This document shows positions 1 to 8,720 of a stretch of DNA of 64,000 nucleotides, one piece after another. This stretch comes from Cyanophora paradoxa (lineage: Eukaryota > Glaucocystophyceae > Cyanophorales > Cyanophoraceae): assembly GCA_004431415.1 (NCBI GenBank), contig QPMI01000508.1:1-64000 (forward strand), written 5' to 3'. Position numbers and translations under genes: made by a program. A model generated the notes under the pieces. The model had not been told where the DNA came from and made no database searches. It saw nothing but the letters and a program-made list of their open reading frames with translations. Numbering within the stretch: the first letter of the stretch is position 1; the number at the start of each line of letters is the position of its first letter.

Positions 1-2
1 GC

Positions 3-1640
3 GTCTTTGATGTCGACGGAAAGTTAATATACAAATTCGCGGCGGAATCAATTAACAAAAACATCTTTCCCCGCAATATTCACTTTATGATTCACAACAA
101 GCACATCTATATATTCAACGATAACATCAAGTCGCTCGAAATGCGCATGGCAAAGATGGAGGTCGAAGAGCTCGATAATCATGTTCCTAAGTCGAACTCT
201 TCGTTAGCACTCTATAAAATTCCGACGTGTCTTACTCACGATATCTTCGCGCACACATCCAAGGATTTGTTAAAGATCACGCAACTTAAAACTATCGCCC
301 GACGAGCGCAGTTTCATCCGCATTCTGTATACTGGGCGCGAAGGTCTGGAAGGTCTTCTATTTACGTTCCTGAAAATGCGATATGAACCCGCTGTGAAGC
401 TAACACCATCGAAACAGATCGACAGCATCACATTCAAAGCTAATGGCTCGATGTTCTCTATCAAAGATCCACGCACAACAGACCACTTTATTGAGCAAGA
501 TTTCGAAACAGAGGAGTATTATAATAAGGTCTGTGAAATCGGGAAGGGATTCCGCGAGTCGCTTCTAAATGCGACGAATATCTCACATTACAGCCCGAAC
601 ATGCGCGAAATTCTCACGCACTACAAGCGATCCGCACTAAGTGGCTTTTCTATAAGCCGAACCCGAAAGCCACCTACACAGCTGTCGATATGGCGAAGTG
701 CTACCTTCGATACTGAAAGGCATGCAATATCTTCCGAATACAATGTGTTTGATGACTTCGTTCCCTTTAAAGCGGGAAGCGATATTCTCGAATACGCGAT
801 CTACTACGTGCGTGTCGTTGCGTTTGAGAGAGAGCAAGCGACTTTCGCCGACGATGAGGATGTAGATTATGATGCCGCCATGTCTCGCAAGATTGATGGA
901 ATCGAAATTATTCTGGATCGCGCATTTCCGTGAGTGGTCGCTGTTATAATTTCATGACAGGCTACACTCTCTCCATGCATTGGGCGGACGTAAAGGACAA
1001 GATAGAGATTATCGCGGTCGCGGAGCCTTCGCATTTGGTGCCCAATACGTCGATCGCTGAGATGCAAAAAGTGCTGTCAAGCGACATTCAAACCACAGAT
1101 AAGAAGCATATTTTAGTGAAGAGATCGGAATGCTCGGCAAATTCCAAGACTCGCAAACATCCACGAAAATGTTCTACAACCGTGCCGAGGCTGAGAGGTT
1201 CGCCAAGAATGCGGAGGAACATAGAGGTGTTTACTTTCAATCCTAAGATTCGAAACGTGTCAAAGCTCTTAGCGAATTCGAAGGTCACATCTATTTCGTT
1301 AAGATCAGCTCCCACCGCGAGCTCGTTAACGGATTCCTTCCTATCCACTTTCATATTTACGATCGTAACCGTGCTAATATGTTTGCGCAATACAAGCGCC
1401 TGACAGCGCGGGCACAAGGTTGCCGGGATCAGAACGGATTGCCTATATATCGAAGGTTCATGGACAAGTAAGAAAGAGTTTGACCGAAATGCGTTTGAGA
1501 ACATGGGCAAGTTCAGCTATATTCCCGGGAAAAGATGCCTGAGAATGCACTCCGCCCACCACGGGGTGTAACTCTCGAATTTCAGGATCCGAGACACTCA
1601 TTAACCGGTTCTCGCTGAGGGACGAATTTAATCCGGAGTG
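3..1640 (+). pseudogene. Decayed PolB-like DNA polymerase palm region, 5' end outside window
   Basis: Coding sequence spread over all three forward frames, open from base 3 with no start in the window. Readable pieces are 3-386, 376-933 and about 1090-1545. A motif-A-like VDMAKCY lies at about 684-704 in a frame different from its flanks. A motif-C-like TDCLY lies at 1434-1448. The stretch around FDRNAFENMGKF (about 1475-1515) aligns by eye with the N-terminal part of the gene at 6825. That gene runs unbroken into an SF1 helicase, so this region was probably the polymerase-like half of a polymerase-helicase fusion continuing into 1672-3044. Several frame changes and internal stops make it non-functional as it stands. 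PolB-SF1 helicase fusions are known from transpovirons (from memory); the assignment to PolB rests only on the two motifs. Confidence 0.55.
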
Positions 1641-1671
1641 CTTTAATTGGGTTGCGAAGCTCCATAATCGT

Positions 1672-2322
1672 ATGCTTGTCCTTGCTGACATGCCCGGAAG
1701 TGGAAAGTCGACACTCGGTATTAACTGTTTCGCATCTCAGAATTCGAATTGCTTAGTTATTTGCCCCTATAACAAACAGTGCGCAGAGCTAAGGGACTCC
1801 CTGAAAGTCCGCGGAATCGAGAATATTACCGTTCGTACTTTGTATAATGTTCTCGGGATCCGTGTCTCAAATGATCAGACCTACGAAGAGGCTATGAGCG
1901 AGAAAGACCAGAGGGCGTTCGTCTCCGAGTTCAGTCACATTATGTTCGACGAGATATTCGCGTATTCTGTAAAAGATCTCGCTAAGATTAAGTCGTTTAT
2001 CGATCGCTATCCCGATATCAAATATTTGGCTAATGGCGATACCTATCAGAACGAACCAATTAATGACGAGCTCTCGGTTTCTGATCGCAAGGGCTACTAT
2101 AAGCGCGCTGTGCAGAGCATGTTCCCTAATGTCCTGAGTCTACGCATTAACAAGCGGCACAAGAAGGAGACAGACCGTGAATTAATTCGGGCGATTAAAG
2201 AGGATCTCTTCGAAAACGGACTCGAAGCCTCACAGATTATCTCGAAATACGGGTTGCCGACAATTAATGATCTAAGCGCCATTCCCGACGGCTACTTTGC
2301 ATCGCTTACAGAAACGAAATGA
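1672..2322 (+). CDS. Superfamily 1 helicase, N-terminal (RecA1) part
   Basis: 216 residues holding the first helicase motifs in order: Walker A (MPGSGKST, residues about 8-15), motif II (MFDEIF) and motif III (NGDTYQ). This is the ATP-binding half of an SF1 (RecD/Pif1/UvrD-like) helicase, which unwinds DNA during replication or recombination. The frame is open upstream of the ATG (about 1600), and the protein probably once continued from the polymerase-like region before it. It ends in an ATGA overlap with the next reading frame, which carries motifs V and VI. The two pieces are therefore one helicase split in two. The copy at 6825-8698 is also split, a few codons away. Whether this is decay, a sequence error or coupled translation is open. 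Confidence 0.8.
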   Translation: MLVLADMPGSGKSTLGINCFASQNSNCLVICPYNKQCAELRDSLKVRGIENITVRTLYNVLGIRVSNDQTYEEAMSEKDQRAFVSEFSHIMFDEIFAYSVKDLAKIKSFIDRYPDIKYLANGDTYQNEPINDELSVSDRKGYYKRAVQSMFPNVLSLRINKRHKKETDRELIRAIKEDLFENGLEASQIISKYGLPTINDLSAIPDGYFASLTETK

Positions 2323-3044
2323 CCTTAGCCTATAACAAACTGATGCACGATAGACGAAAAGTAAATATTGCAACCGTAGAGGTCAACGGCATCAAATTCT
2401 ACAAGGGTTTGGAGGTCGTTTGTCGCAGGTATCTACGCATTTCGCGGTCTGAGGGTGAGTCTATTAACGCATACACAAATTACACCTATCGGATCACCAA
2501 AATCACCAAGCAAATGGTCACATTAACTGACGTCTTCGATGGCGTCACGTTCGAGGTTCCGTGCGCGATGTTAGAACATTTTTCTCTCCCTTATGCAGGA
2601 ACAGGTCATTCAACGCAAGGTCTCACACTTGATTCGGGCATTGTCATTTGTGAGGCTACGTTCCGCTATACCACTCGCGAATGGTTCTATACCGCGCTCA
2701 CTCGTAACCGCGATCTGTCTACGGTGCTGATTTATACACCTATTCACAAGTTCCAAGGAAAGAGCGACTACATCGAATATCTGAAAACGAAGATCCGCGG
2801 TTATAAATGCCAGGATCAGCGTGCCGGTCGCGATTTCAACGAGGCGGATTATATTACGCCGGAGTGGATATTAGAGCGCAAGAAGCAACAGAAGGGCGCC
2901 TGTGCGCTCTGTTCCCTTCCGATTCCGATTGAGCCGCAAGATCCGAATTACAGGCTCGTCGTGGATCGCATCAATAATAAGCGCCCACACCTTAAAGACA
3001 ATTGTCAACTCGCGCATCACGGGTGCAATTGCAGCAAACAATAG
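2319..3044 (+). CDS. SF1 helicase C-terminal (RecA2) part with HNH-like zinc domain
   Basis: 241 residues. Motif V (GTGHSTQGLTLD, residues about 97-108) and motif VI (FYTALTRNRDL) are the UvrD/RecD C-terminal signature that completes the ATPase started in the preceding frame. The last 50 residues hold CALC, then VVDRINN, H, NCQLAHHGCN. This is the Cys-x2-Cys and D-R/H/N pattern of an HNH or treble-clef nuclease-type zinc finger. The HNH tail is conserved in the second copy (8045-8698). Frame 2 reads back to about 2298 with similarity to the end of the second copy's first half, so the true break lies just upstream of the ATG. Role inferred: unwinding plus nicking or DNA binding in element replication or integration. 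Confidence 0.75.
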   Translation: MTLAYNKLMHDRRKVNIATVEVNGIKFYKGLEVVCRRYLRISRSEGESINAYTNYTYRITKITKQMVTLTDVFDGVTFEVPCAMLEHFSLPYAGTGHSTQGLTLDSGIVICEATFRYTTREWFYTALTRNRDLSTVLIYTPIHKFQGKSDYIEYLKTKIRGYKCQDQRAGRDFNEADYITPEWILERKKQQKGACALCSLPIPIEPQDPNYRLVVDRINNKRPHLKDNCQLAHHGCNCSKQ

Positions 3045-3140
3045 TCGGAAAAATTGTCGGGAATTAATTGGGGAGAGGGCAAAAATTGAAAGGTTTGGTA
3101 ACTCCCTCGGTCAGTCAAACAAGCAAGTAAGTCAAGCGAA

Positions 3141-3611
3141 ATGGAACAATTCATTGATTATTTCAAGGCGAACAATGTCACCTACAAGGATGTCACACAC
3201 GTTTTCACTAAGGATTCTCTCAAAGGCTTCCATATGATTTGCGACCTGGCATTGAAAACCCCGAATATTGTTTACATTGGTCAATTGAAGAACACGCCAG
3301 CGTATCAATTGCAAGAGAACGGAATTGCAAAGGGCGAGATCATGATGATGAAAGGCGACAGATGGGCATCAGGCATGCATTTTATCGAAAACTTTGTTAA
3401 AAATTTCCTGAACGGAGCCCAATGCATTGTGTGCTTCGAAAAAGTAGAGCGGGGCTTGGGTTGCAGCAAATGCAACGCGGTAGTGTGTCTTGGTTGTTGG
3501 AAAAGCATTATGGACGCAACTATGATGAGTGCAGGCGGCTTCAAATGCCCCGGGTGCCGCAAACTATACCCTAATACACCCGTGCACATACTGACTAGTG
3601 TCTTGATTTGA
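3141..3611 (+). CDS. RING-like zinc-finger protein
   Basis: 156 residues with four Cys-x2-Cys pairs at the C-terminus: CIVC, CSKC, CLGC and CPGC (residues about 94-142). The spacing resembles a C4C4 RING or RING-like cross-brace finger as found in E3 ubiquitin ligases. The N-terminal 90 residues have no recognisable domain. The gene starts about 100 bases after the helicase and ends 33 bases before integrase 1 on the same strand. Virus-coded RING proteins usually redirect host ubiquitination, but nothing here proves ligase activity. It appears intact, in contrast to the broken polymerase upstream. Confidence 0.7.
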   Translation: MEQFIDYFKANNVTYKDVTHVFTKDSLKGFHMICDLALKTPNIVYIGQLKNTPAYQLQENGIAKGEIMMMKGDRWASGMHFIENFVKNFLNGAQCIVCFEKVERGLGCSKCNAVVCLGCWKSIMDATMMSAGGFKCPGCRKLYPNTPVHILTSVLI

Positions 3612-3644
3612 AACCGGAAAATATAGATACCATTAATAAAAAGA

Positions 3645-5027
3645 ATGTCGCGGATCGTTAGAAGGGGAGGAGATGAGGAAACGGAGACGACCATGTTACC
3701 TATCGCGGTTCCCGATTACGAAAAAGTCCCCCAAAAAATCACAAAACGCCAAGCAAAATCAAATTTATTAGGAGATGTTCCTTTTAGCATTGCTAACCCG
3801 TCCTCTAAGATCGTGCGACGCATGTATGACCCGAAGACAGGTTTTAAGAACCCATCGGCATTGTACGAAGAGCTGAGAAAAGAGGACAAGAGCCTCACAT
3901 TGAAAGAAGTGCAAGATGTCGCAGCGAAACAAGAATTTATGCAGATCAACAAGAAGCCCCCCGCACCGACCCAAACCGCTTTTATTCCCATCACAGCCCC
4001 GCCGTGGTGCTACCAAGCAGATCTCATCTTTTATCTCTCATATGGCAATTATAATTCCGGCTACATTGCAGTCCTTACTCTCATCGAGATGACAAGCCGA
4101 AAAGCATATGCCAAGAAGTTAAAGAATAAGGAGGGCGCAAGTGTTGCCGCCGCTTTTGCGGAGATGCTCACAGAGCTCCCGGCTCCGATGATTCGATTGG
4201 AGACAGATAACGGTTCGGAATTCATCGCGAAGGAGTTTCAGGAGGTCGTAAAAAATAATGGAATAGAGCACCGCTTTAAACAGGTCGGAGATCACACTTC
4301 GCTGGGAATTATGAATCGCTTTCATTTGACCCTAAAAACGATGATAAACAATTACTGTGTCGCCTATAATACAGTGCGGTTTATGGATAAATTGGACGAC
4401 TTCGTTTTCAATTACAATAACACCATTCACAGAACCATAGGAATGAAACCCGCAGATGTTAGGCTTTCTGATATGGAGCGGATCCGAGCGGCTATTATTT
4501 CAAGGAAGAACACAATCGTAAAGGATATATTCAGCGACTTTAAGCCGGGTCTCCACGTCCGTGTATTATTGCCGAGATCAAAGTTTGATAAAGGAGCAAC
4601 ACAAAGGTATAGCCGAGAGGTCTACAAAATTGCGGGAAGGAGAGGAAACGCGATAGAGGTGCAAGATGCAGCGGGGAACGTAATGCCGAAGCTTTTTAAG
4701 CCGCACGAATTGCAGATCATTACAGAGGTCGAGGCTGTGGTGGAGCCATCAGGCAACGCAATCAAAGCAGCCGAAATAGAAGCCTCCTCTATCCGGCAGG
4801 TTCAAAAAGAAGGTATAGATGTCGCCACAAGTGTTCCGAAAGGGGCTTTATTGGAAGATCGCGCAGAAAAGACAAAGAGGGCGCTGAGGGAGCTCGCTAA
4901 ATTAACGATCGCGGGAACTGAGAAGCTCTCTGAGGTAAACAGTCAGCGGTGGTATAAATCATTCAAGAATCAGAGCGCAAGCTACACAGCCCCTACTACG
5001 CGCATTCTTCGGTCTTCTCGTTCATAA
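3645..5027 (+). CDS. Integrase 1, rve (DDE) family, third catalytic residue replaced
   Basis: 460 residues. Order: an N-terminal basic region (1-110), a retroviral-type integrase core (about 120-290), an SH3/chromo-like DNA-binding part (about 300-370) and a basic tail. Catalytic aspartates are in QADLIF (D126) and ETDNGSEF (D188). The residue at the exact DD35E position is N224 (GIMNRF), where integrase 3 has Glu. The enzyme may therefore be catalytically impaired. The C-terminal motif KLSEVNSQRWY is almost identical in integrase 3, so the two are related. The ATG follows an A-rich TAATAAAAAGA leader. Polinton-like elements use such an integrase to insert into chromosomes. Unbroken reading frame. 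Confidence 0.85.
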   Translation: MSRIVRRGGDEETETTMLPIAVPDYEKVPQKITKRQAKSNLLGDVPFSIANPSSKIVRRMYDPKTGFKNPSALYEELRKEDKSLTLKEVQDVAAKQEFMQINKKPPAPTQTAFIPITAPPWCYQADLIFYLSYGNYNSGYIAVLTLIEMTSRKAYAKKLKNKEGASVAAAFAEMLTELPAPMIRLETDNGSEFIAKEFQEVVKNNGIEHRFKQVGDHTSLGIMNRFHLTLKTMINNYCVAYNTVRFMDKLDDFVFNYNNTIHRTIGMKPADVRLSDMERIRAAIISRKNTIVKDIFSDFKPGLHVRVLLPRSKFDKGATQRYSREVYKIAGRRGNAIEVQDAAGNVMPKLFKPHELQIITEVEAVVEPSGNAIKAAEIEASSIRQVQKEGIDVATSVPKGALLEDRAEKTKRALRELAKLTIAGTEKLSEVNSQRWYKSFKNQSASYTAPTTRILRSSRS

Positions 5028-5066
5028 CAAACCCCGAAATTATTTTCTCCGGTAAATATAAAAGAG

Positions 5067-5381
5067 ATGGAGGGTGAAAAGCATTTCGTGGATATTCCGT
5101 TTGATAAAAAAGACGTTGCGAAATCCCTCGGTGGAAAGTGGGATCGTGAGAATTCATGCTGGTATGTCACGAAAAAAGATCACTCTCTATGCTCTCAGTT
5201 CAAGACTCTAAGCTATGAGCAAGTGTATCAAAGAAACTTGAAGGTTTACCTCGATATTCCTTATGAATTTAAGGATCAAGCGAAGGCTGAGAAAGCCCGC
5301 TGGGATCCCGTTATGCGATGCTGGTATGTCATGGGTCTCGATCACCCGCTAATGGGCAAGTTTCCGATCAAGGAGCATTAA
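5067..5381 (+). CDS. Tandem DUF5710-type protein
   Basis: 104 residues made of two copies of one module of about 50 residues: VDIPFDKKDVAKSLGGKWD...CWYV and LDIPYEFKDQAKAEKARWD...CWYV. This is the DUF5710 pattern (aspartate-proline-phenylalanine start, K-x-x-A-K, W-D, W-Y-V end), often found beside or fused to primases, topoisomerases and zinc-finger proteins on phages and plasmids. It may bind nucleic acid, but no activity is established. The gene follows integrase 1 by about 40 bases and starts after AATATAAAAGAG. Intact. Confidence 0.75.
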   Translation: MEGEKHFVDIPFDKKDVAKSLGGKWDRENSCWYVTKKDHSLCSQFKTLSYEQVYQRNLKVYLDIPYEFKDQAKAEKARWDPVMRCWYVMGLDHPLMGKFPIKEH

Positions 5382-5406
5382 ATATATCTGTCGTTTTTTT
5401 CATTTT

Positions 5407-5799
5407 TTATGAAATTGGGAACCTTTGCTCGACCTGTAAGTCCCACTTTCGCACTTTCAGCCTTTCCTGTATGAGATCGTTAATGTCCTGTGCTATACCC
5501 ATTGTCTTCGCTTCGGCATTTGAGCCGCATGTAAAGATATCGATCGCTAATAGCCCCTGGTCGCTATAAGAGTGAGCTGTGGCATGCGACTCATCTAATA
5601 GAAAGCCAATCGCGAAACCGGGAGGGGAATTAGAGCCATCGAAAATGCATGTGTGCTGGTGCACGATGCGCATATTGCGATCTGTGATATATTGCGATAG
5701 GTTCGCTGTGATCCACTCGGCGCATGCCTCCGGGGACTCGTTGAACGGGTCGGTTATATAGTCGAGCATAACGTGATAGCCGCGGTATTGGGAATCCAT
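5407..5799 (-). CDS. speD: S-adenosylmethionine decarboxylase, SpeD class (copy 1)
   Basis: 130 residues, the normal length for the small prokaryotic class of AdoMet decarboxylase. The family makes decarboxylated AdoMet, the aminopropyl donor for spermidine, with a pyruvoyl cofactor formed by self-cleavage. The cleavage site is visible as LLDESH (Ser71, with His72), followed by an invariant-type His (AH) and the catalytic Cys in DIFTCG (Cys91). The gene is on the minus strand, convergent with the DUF5710 gene. Its start has only TTAAATAATA upstream, and a 42-bp repeated element lies 40 bases before it. A second, diverged copy is at 25058-25459. Polyamines neutralise packaged DNA, so a viral role is plausible but inferred. 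Confidence 0.85.
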   Translation of the reverse strand: MDSQYRGYHVMLDYITDPFNESPEACAEWITANLSQYITDRNMRIVHQHTCIFDGSNSPPGFAIGFLLDESHATAHSYSDQGLLAIDIFTCGSNAEAKTMGIAQDINDLIQERLKVRKWDLQVEQRFPIS

Positions 5800-5838
5800 T
5801 ATTATTTAAGTCGATATTTTTACCCTGTTCATTTTATC

Positions 5839-5880
5839 ATTTTTCATAGATCATGCATGTTGTTCGCATGTATCTTGCAT
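5839..5880 (+). repeat. Two-part conserved intergenic element, copy 1
   Basis: A 20-base left part (ATTTTTCATAGATCATGCAT), 7 variable bases and a 15-base right part (GCATGTATCTTGCAT). The same two parts with the same 7-base spacing recur exactly at 22775-22816. The inner halves GATCATGC and GCATGTATC are near-inverted. It lies just upstream of the minus-strand speD copy 1. It could be a regulatory or recombination site. Confidence 0.6.
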
Positions 5881-6067
5881 AGTGGGCGGGGCGCGAGTTT
5901 ATTTTAACGTGGTCTATCGTCGTACTTTGTCGTAAATATGCTAATCGTACATTTCGATTCGTACATTTCGATTGAAGTCGCAAGTTTGTGCAGGTGGGCA
6001 TTTTCGGCATGCTTGCTCATGCACAAACTTGCTTTAAAAAATATTAATCTCATTTTAAAATCATAAA

Positions 6068-6436
6068 TTAGCTCGTCCGAGTCTCACTATAACACTGTCG
6101 GCATTTATAGTAGAGACCATCCTTCGTACTTTGCTTTTTATTATACTCGCTTGCAGGCTTCTCAATCTTGCAATCCGGGCATATCTTCGATTGTACTTCG
6201 ATTTTCGGACGCGTTTTTAAGACATTGTGATAGTGATCATTTTGATAGTCACGGTGGCACTCTATGCATCTCCAATATAATGTTATATTTCCCGACTTGC
6301 ACTTGCGCAAAGGGAACCACGATGCAGGCTTGACCTCTTTGCACACATTGCACAGTTTACTTTTAGGTAAGGGGAGCTGATTACCCGGCATCTTTATACT
6401 TGTATAGTGGGAAATCTTTAAGTGGGATATACGCAC
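6068..6436 (-). CDS. Double zinc-ribbon protein
   Basis: 122 residues with two related zinc modules: CNVC...KPASWF...WRCIECH (residues about 33-65) and CPDC...KPASEY...KCRQCY (about 85-118). Each has two Cys-x2-Cys pairs around a K-P-A-S motif, as in small phage and viral proteins related to the N-terminal part of endonuclease VII/HNH-type proteins. No catalytic HNH residues are present, so DNA binding is more likely than cleavage. Minus strand, alone between two noncoding stretches. The start at 6436 is the first ATG; an internal ATG at residue 17 is possible. Confidence 0.6.
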   Translation of the reverse strand: MRISHLKISHYTSIKMPGNQLPLPKSKLCNVCKEVKPASWFPLRKCKSGNITLYWRCIECHRDYQNDHYHNVLKTRPKIEVQSKICPDCKIEKPASEYNKKQSTKDGLYYKCRQCYSETRTS

Positions 6437-6824
6437 TATATAAGTTAATTTAACCTATCGGTGGGGCTCACCTTGATTTTTCAAATTGGACTACTGAAAA
6501 CAGTTCGACAAGGATCAGGAACATTACGCAAAAAATAGGGTCTTACTGTCCTTACTGAGAGATCGGGGGAAAGTTAAAGGGCTTACTGGGAATGGTAAGG
6601 AATTAGAAAAATGAAGAATGAAAGGGTTTCGTGATTGGTTTCAGTAAGGAAGGGTTAGATGTTTGAAAAATACAATGTGGCTCAGTGCGAATTTGTGATT
6701 TTGTGACTGAGATTCGTGATGCTGAAAATGTGCTTATTGAAAATGGTCGCGGGAAGGTCGCGTAATTGGTGGGGGCCACCCCCATGCGAGCATTGGGCAA
6801 ACTGGAAAGCAACGAAATAGCAGA
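6437..6824 (+). other. Noncoding spacer with TTACTG motifs and module junction
   Basis: No gene seen. The heptamer TTACTGA or TTACTGG occurs several times (for example near 6542, 6552 and 6582), as in the spacers at 9.88-10.1 and 25.5-26.0 kb. The next gene begins abruptly in the middle of a polymerase-like domain, so a recombination or deletion junction probably lies near 6780-6825. Confidence 0.5.
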
Positions 6825-8048
6825 GTGAAAACCACCATTTTCCACAACAGAGACGATGCGATCGAGTTCCAGAAACAGAACGGAGGGGAGGTTAAAATTT
6901 ACCTCTTTGGTGAGACTCTTGCCACTTATGAGGAGACAGAGTTCGTTCTGTGTGAGGAAGAGATGACCGAACCCCATATCTACTATGTCAATCAGGTAGC
7001 AGAAAAGCAGCTCATTGATGGCTTCATGCCATTGTACACTACCCTCTTGTCAATTATGAGGATGTGTATGTATGAGAAGTGTGTCGAACTCGCTAAACAG
7101 CAGATCCGACCACTCGCTTTGAACACCGATTGTGTTTATGGGATCGCTTATGAACCCATTGCCCCAGTGTCATTCGATCGCAATGCCTTTGAGAATATTG
7201 GAAAATTCAGTGTGAAATGCTGCCCCAATTTTTCTAAAAAGTTTTCAGGTGAGAAGAAAGACCTCGAGGCAAAACGAATTCGTTACGGAAAGTTTGAGAG
7301 AGCGACTGACTTTGTGAAAATCGAGAACTACAGTTATACCAAACACTCTGTGGTTGATGAGTATGACACAACCGCGATTTGTGATTTGCTGGCTACACAA
7401 AAACGATGGGTTCTTCTCGGATCAGTTCCAGGAGTTGGAAAGACTCACATGACAGTTGAATATGGGAAGCGTTTCAAAAATCCCCTCTATATTGTTCCGA
7501 CCAACAAGCGAGTGAAGGAAATGAAAGAGCAAGGATTGAAAAATGTGAAGACAATCTATGATGCCCTTCATCTCAAAATCGATGAGTCGAACATGGATGA
7601 AATCGTAGGAGGGAATGCATCTGGTTTGGTAGAATTTGATTGCATTGTTATTGATGAGATCTGTCAGTTTAAGATTGGAGAACTGGCAGCCCTGGACCAC
7701 ATCATGAATGAGCAGTTCCCAGATAAGGTATACATTGCCACAGGTGACCCGTATCAGAACCCACCCATTCAGGATATGAGTGTTGATCAAGATGAGTATT
7801 ACCTTGATATCCTCCATCGCCTGTTCCCCAACGAATTGTTACTCCAAGTGAACAAGCGCCATGAGACTGAGGAAGATCGCAGAAAGGTTGAGCAAATTCG
7901 AATTGATTTATTCGAGAAAGGTTTGAGTGTAAGTGAGGTCCTAGCAAAGTACGGGTTCAAGGTTGTGGACGAATTGGCAAAGACAGATAAAGGCATTGTG
8001 TATACAAACCGCAAGGGTGCAGAGGTGAACCTAGCCTTCACAAAATGA
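6825..8048 (+). CDS. 5'-truncated polymerase palm fused to SF1 helicase (second copy)
   Basis: 407 residues in one frame. The first 130 residues match the decayed region at about 1090-1545 and include a motif-C-like NTDCVY (7123-7140). They run directly into an SF1 helicase with Walker A (VPGVGKT), motif II (VIDEIC) and motif III (TGDPYQ). This copy proves that palm and helicase are fused. The frame opens with GTG and has no ATG or polymerase motif A upstream, so the 5' part is missing. The end overlaps the next frame by ATGA. The sequence is clearly diverged from copy 1 and is not a recent duplicate. Confidence 0.75.
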   Translation: MKTTIFHNRDDAIEFQKQNGGEVKIYLFGETLATYEETEFVLCEEEMTEPHIYYVNQVAEKQLIDGFMPLYTTLLSIMRMCMYEKCVELAKQQIRPLALNTDCVYGIAYEPIAPVSFDRNAFENIGKFSVKCCPNFSKKFSGEKKDLEAKRIRYGKFERATDFVKIENYSYTKHSVVDEYDTTAICDLLATQKRWVLLGSVPGVGKTHMTVEYGKRFKNPLYIVPTNKRVKEMKEQGLKNVKTIYDALHLKIDESNMDEIVGGNASGLVEFDCIVIDEICQFKIGELAALDHIMNEQFPDKVYIATGDPYQNPPIQDMSVDQDEYYLDILHRLFPNELLLQVNKRHETEEDRRKVEQIRIDLFEKGLSVSEVLAKYGFKVVDELAKTDKGIVYTNRKGAEVNLAFTK

Positions 8049-8698
8049 ACTACGGGGATAATGTTTCCATTTATGCTGGCGGGATCAAAGTTGTTGCAAA
8101 GACTCGTATTGCAAAGGGTGGGAAGATAGTTCATAATGGATTTGTCTACAAGATTGTCAAGCTCTCAAAGGACAGTTTCATTATTGCTGACATTGCCAAC
8201 AAGAAGGATGAGATTGTTCTCAGCAGGGATGCAGTCAAACATTTCGCCCTGGCTTACGCAAACACCTGCCATGTTGTTCAAGGTGATACGATTCGCTGCA
8301 AAGGGAACAGGGTAGTCGTGTTCGAAACTGGGGCGCCATTTGTTTCAAAGAAGTGGCTATATGTTGCTCTCACTCGAACCACAAGGCTGGATGATGTTGT
8401 TATTTACCATGATAATTTCGAAATGGCTCACTGGAAAGTGTGGAAAAGAGAGAATAACGAGAAGATTTCGACTTACAAGGATCAGGACCGAGCAGCAAAC
8501 AGACAATTCGATGAGCATGATTACATCACATGGGATTGGATCAAGCAGCGATATGGGAAGCAGTATGGGCATTGCCTGCGATGCTACAATGCCATGGACT
8601 TTGAAGATATTTCGGTAGATCGAATTAATAATGCTGTGGCTCACATTACCAAAAATTGTTTCCTCTCTCATATTAAGTGTAACTGTGCCGCCCAATAA
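8045..8698 (+). CDS. SF1 helicase C-terminal part with HNH-like zinc domain (second copy)
   Basis: 217 residues. Motif V is CHVVQGDTI and motif VI is LYVALTRTTRL. The C-terminal CLRC, SVDRINN, H and NCFLSHIKCNC repeats the HNH-like finger of copy 1, so the helicase-HNH arrangement is old. The ATG is the second half of an ATGA junction with the upstream frame. A -1 shift in the run CAAAATGA would join the two parts. Downstream, after about 50 bases, follows a truncated integrase. Confidence 0.7.
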   Translation: MNYGDNVSIYAGGIKVVAKTRIAKGGKIVHNGFVYKIVKLSKDSFIIADIANKKDEIVLSRDAVKHFALAYANTCHVVQGDTIRCKGNRVVVFETGAPFVSKKWLYVALTRTTRLDDVVIYHDNFEMAHWKVWKRENNEKISTYKDQDRAANRQFDEHDYITWDWIKQRYGKQYGHCLRCYNAMDFEDISVDRINNAVAHITKNCFLSHIKCNCAAQ

Positions 8699-8720
8699 TG
8701 GATAGTGTATTATCATTCAA

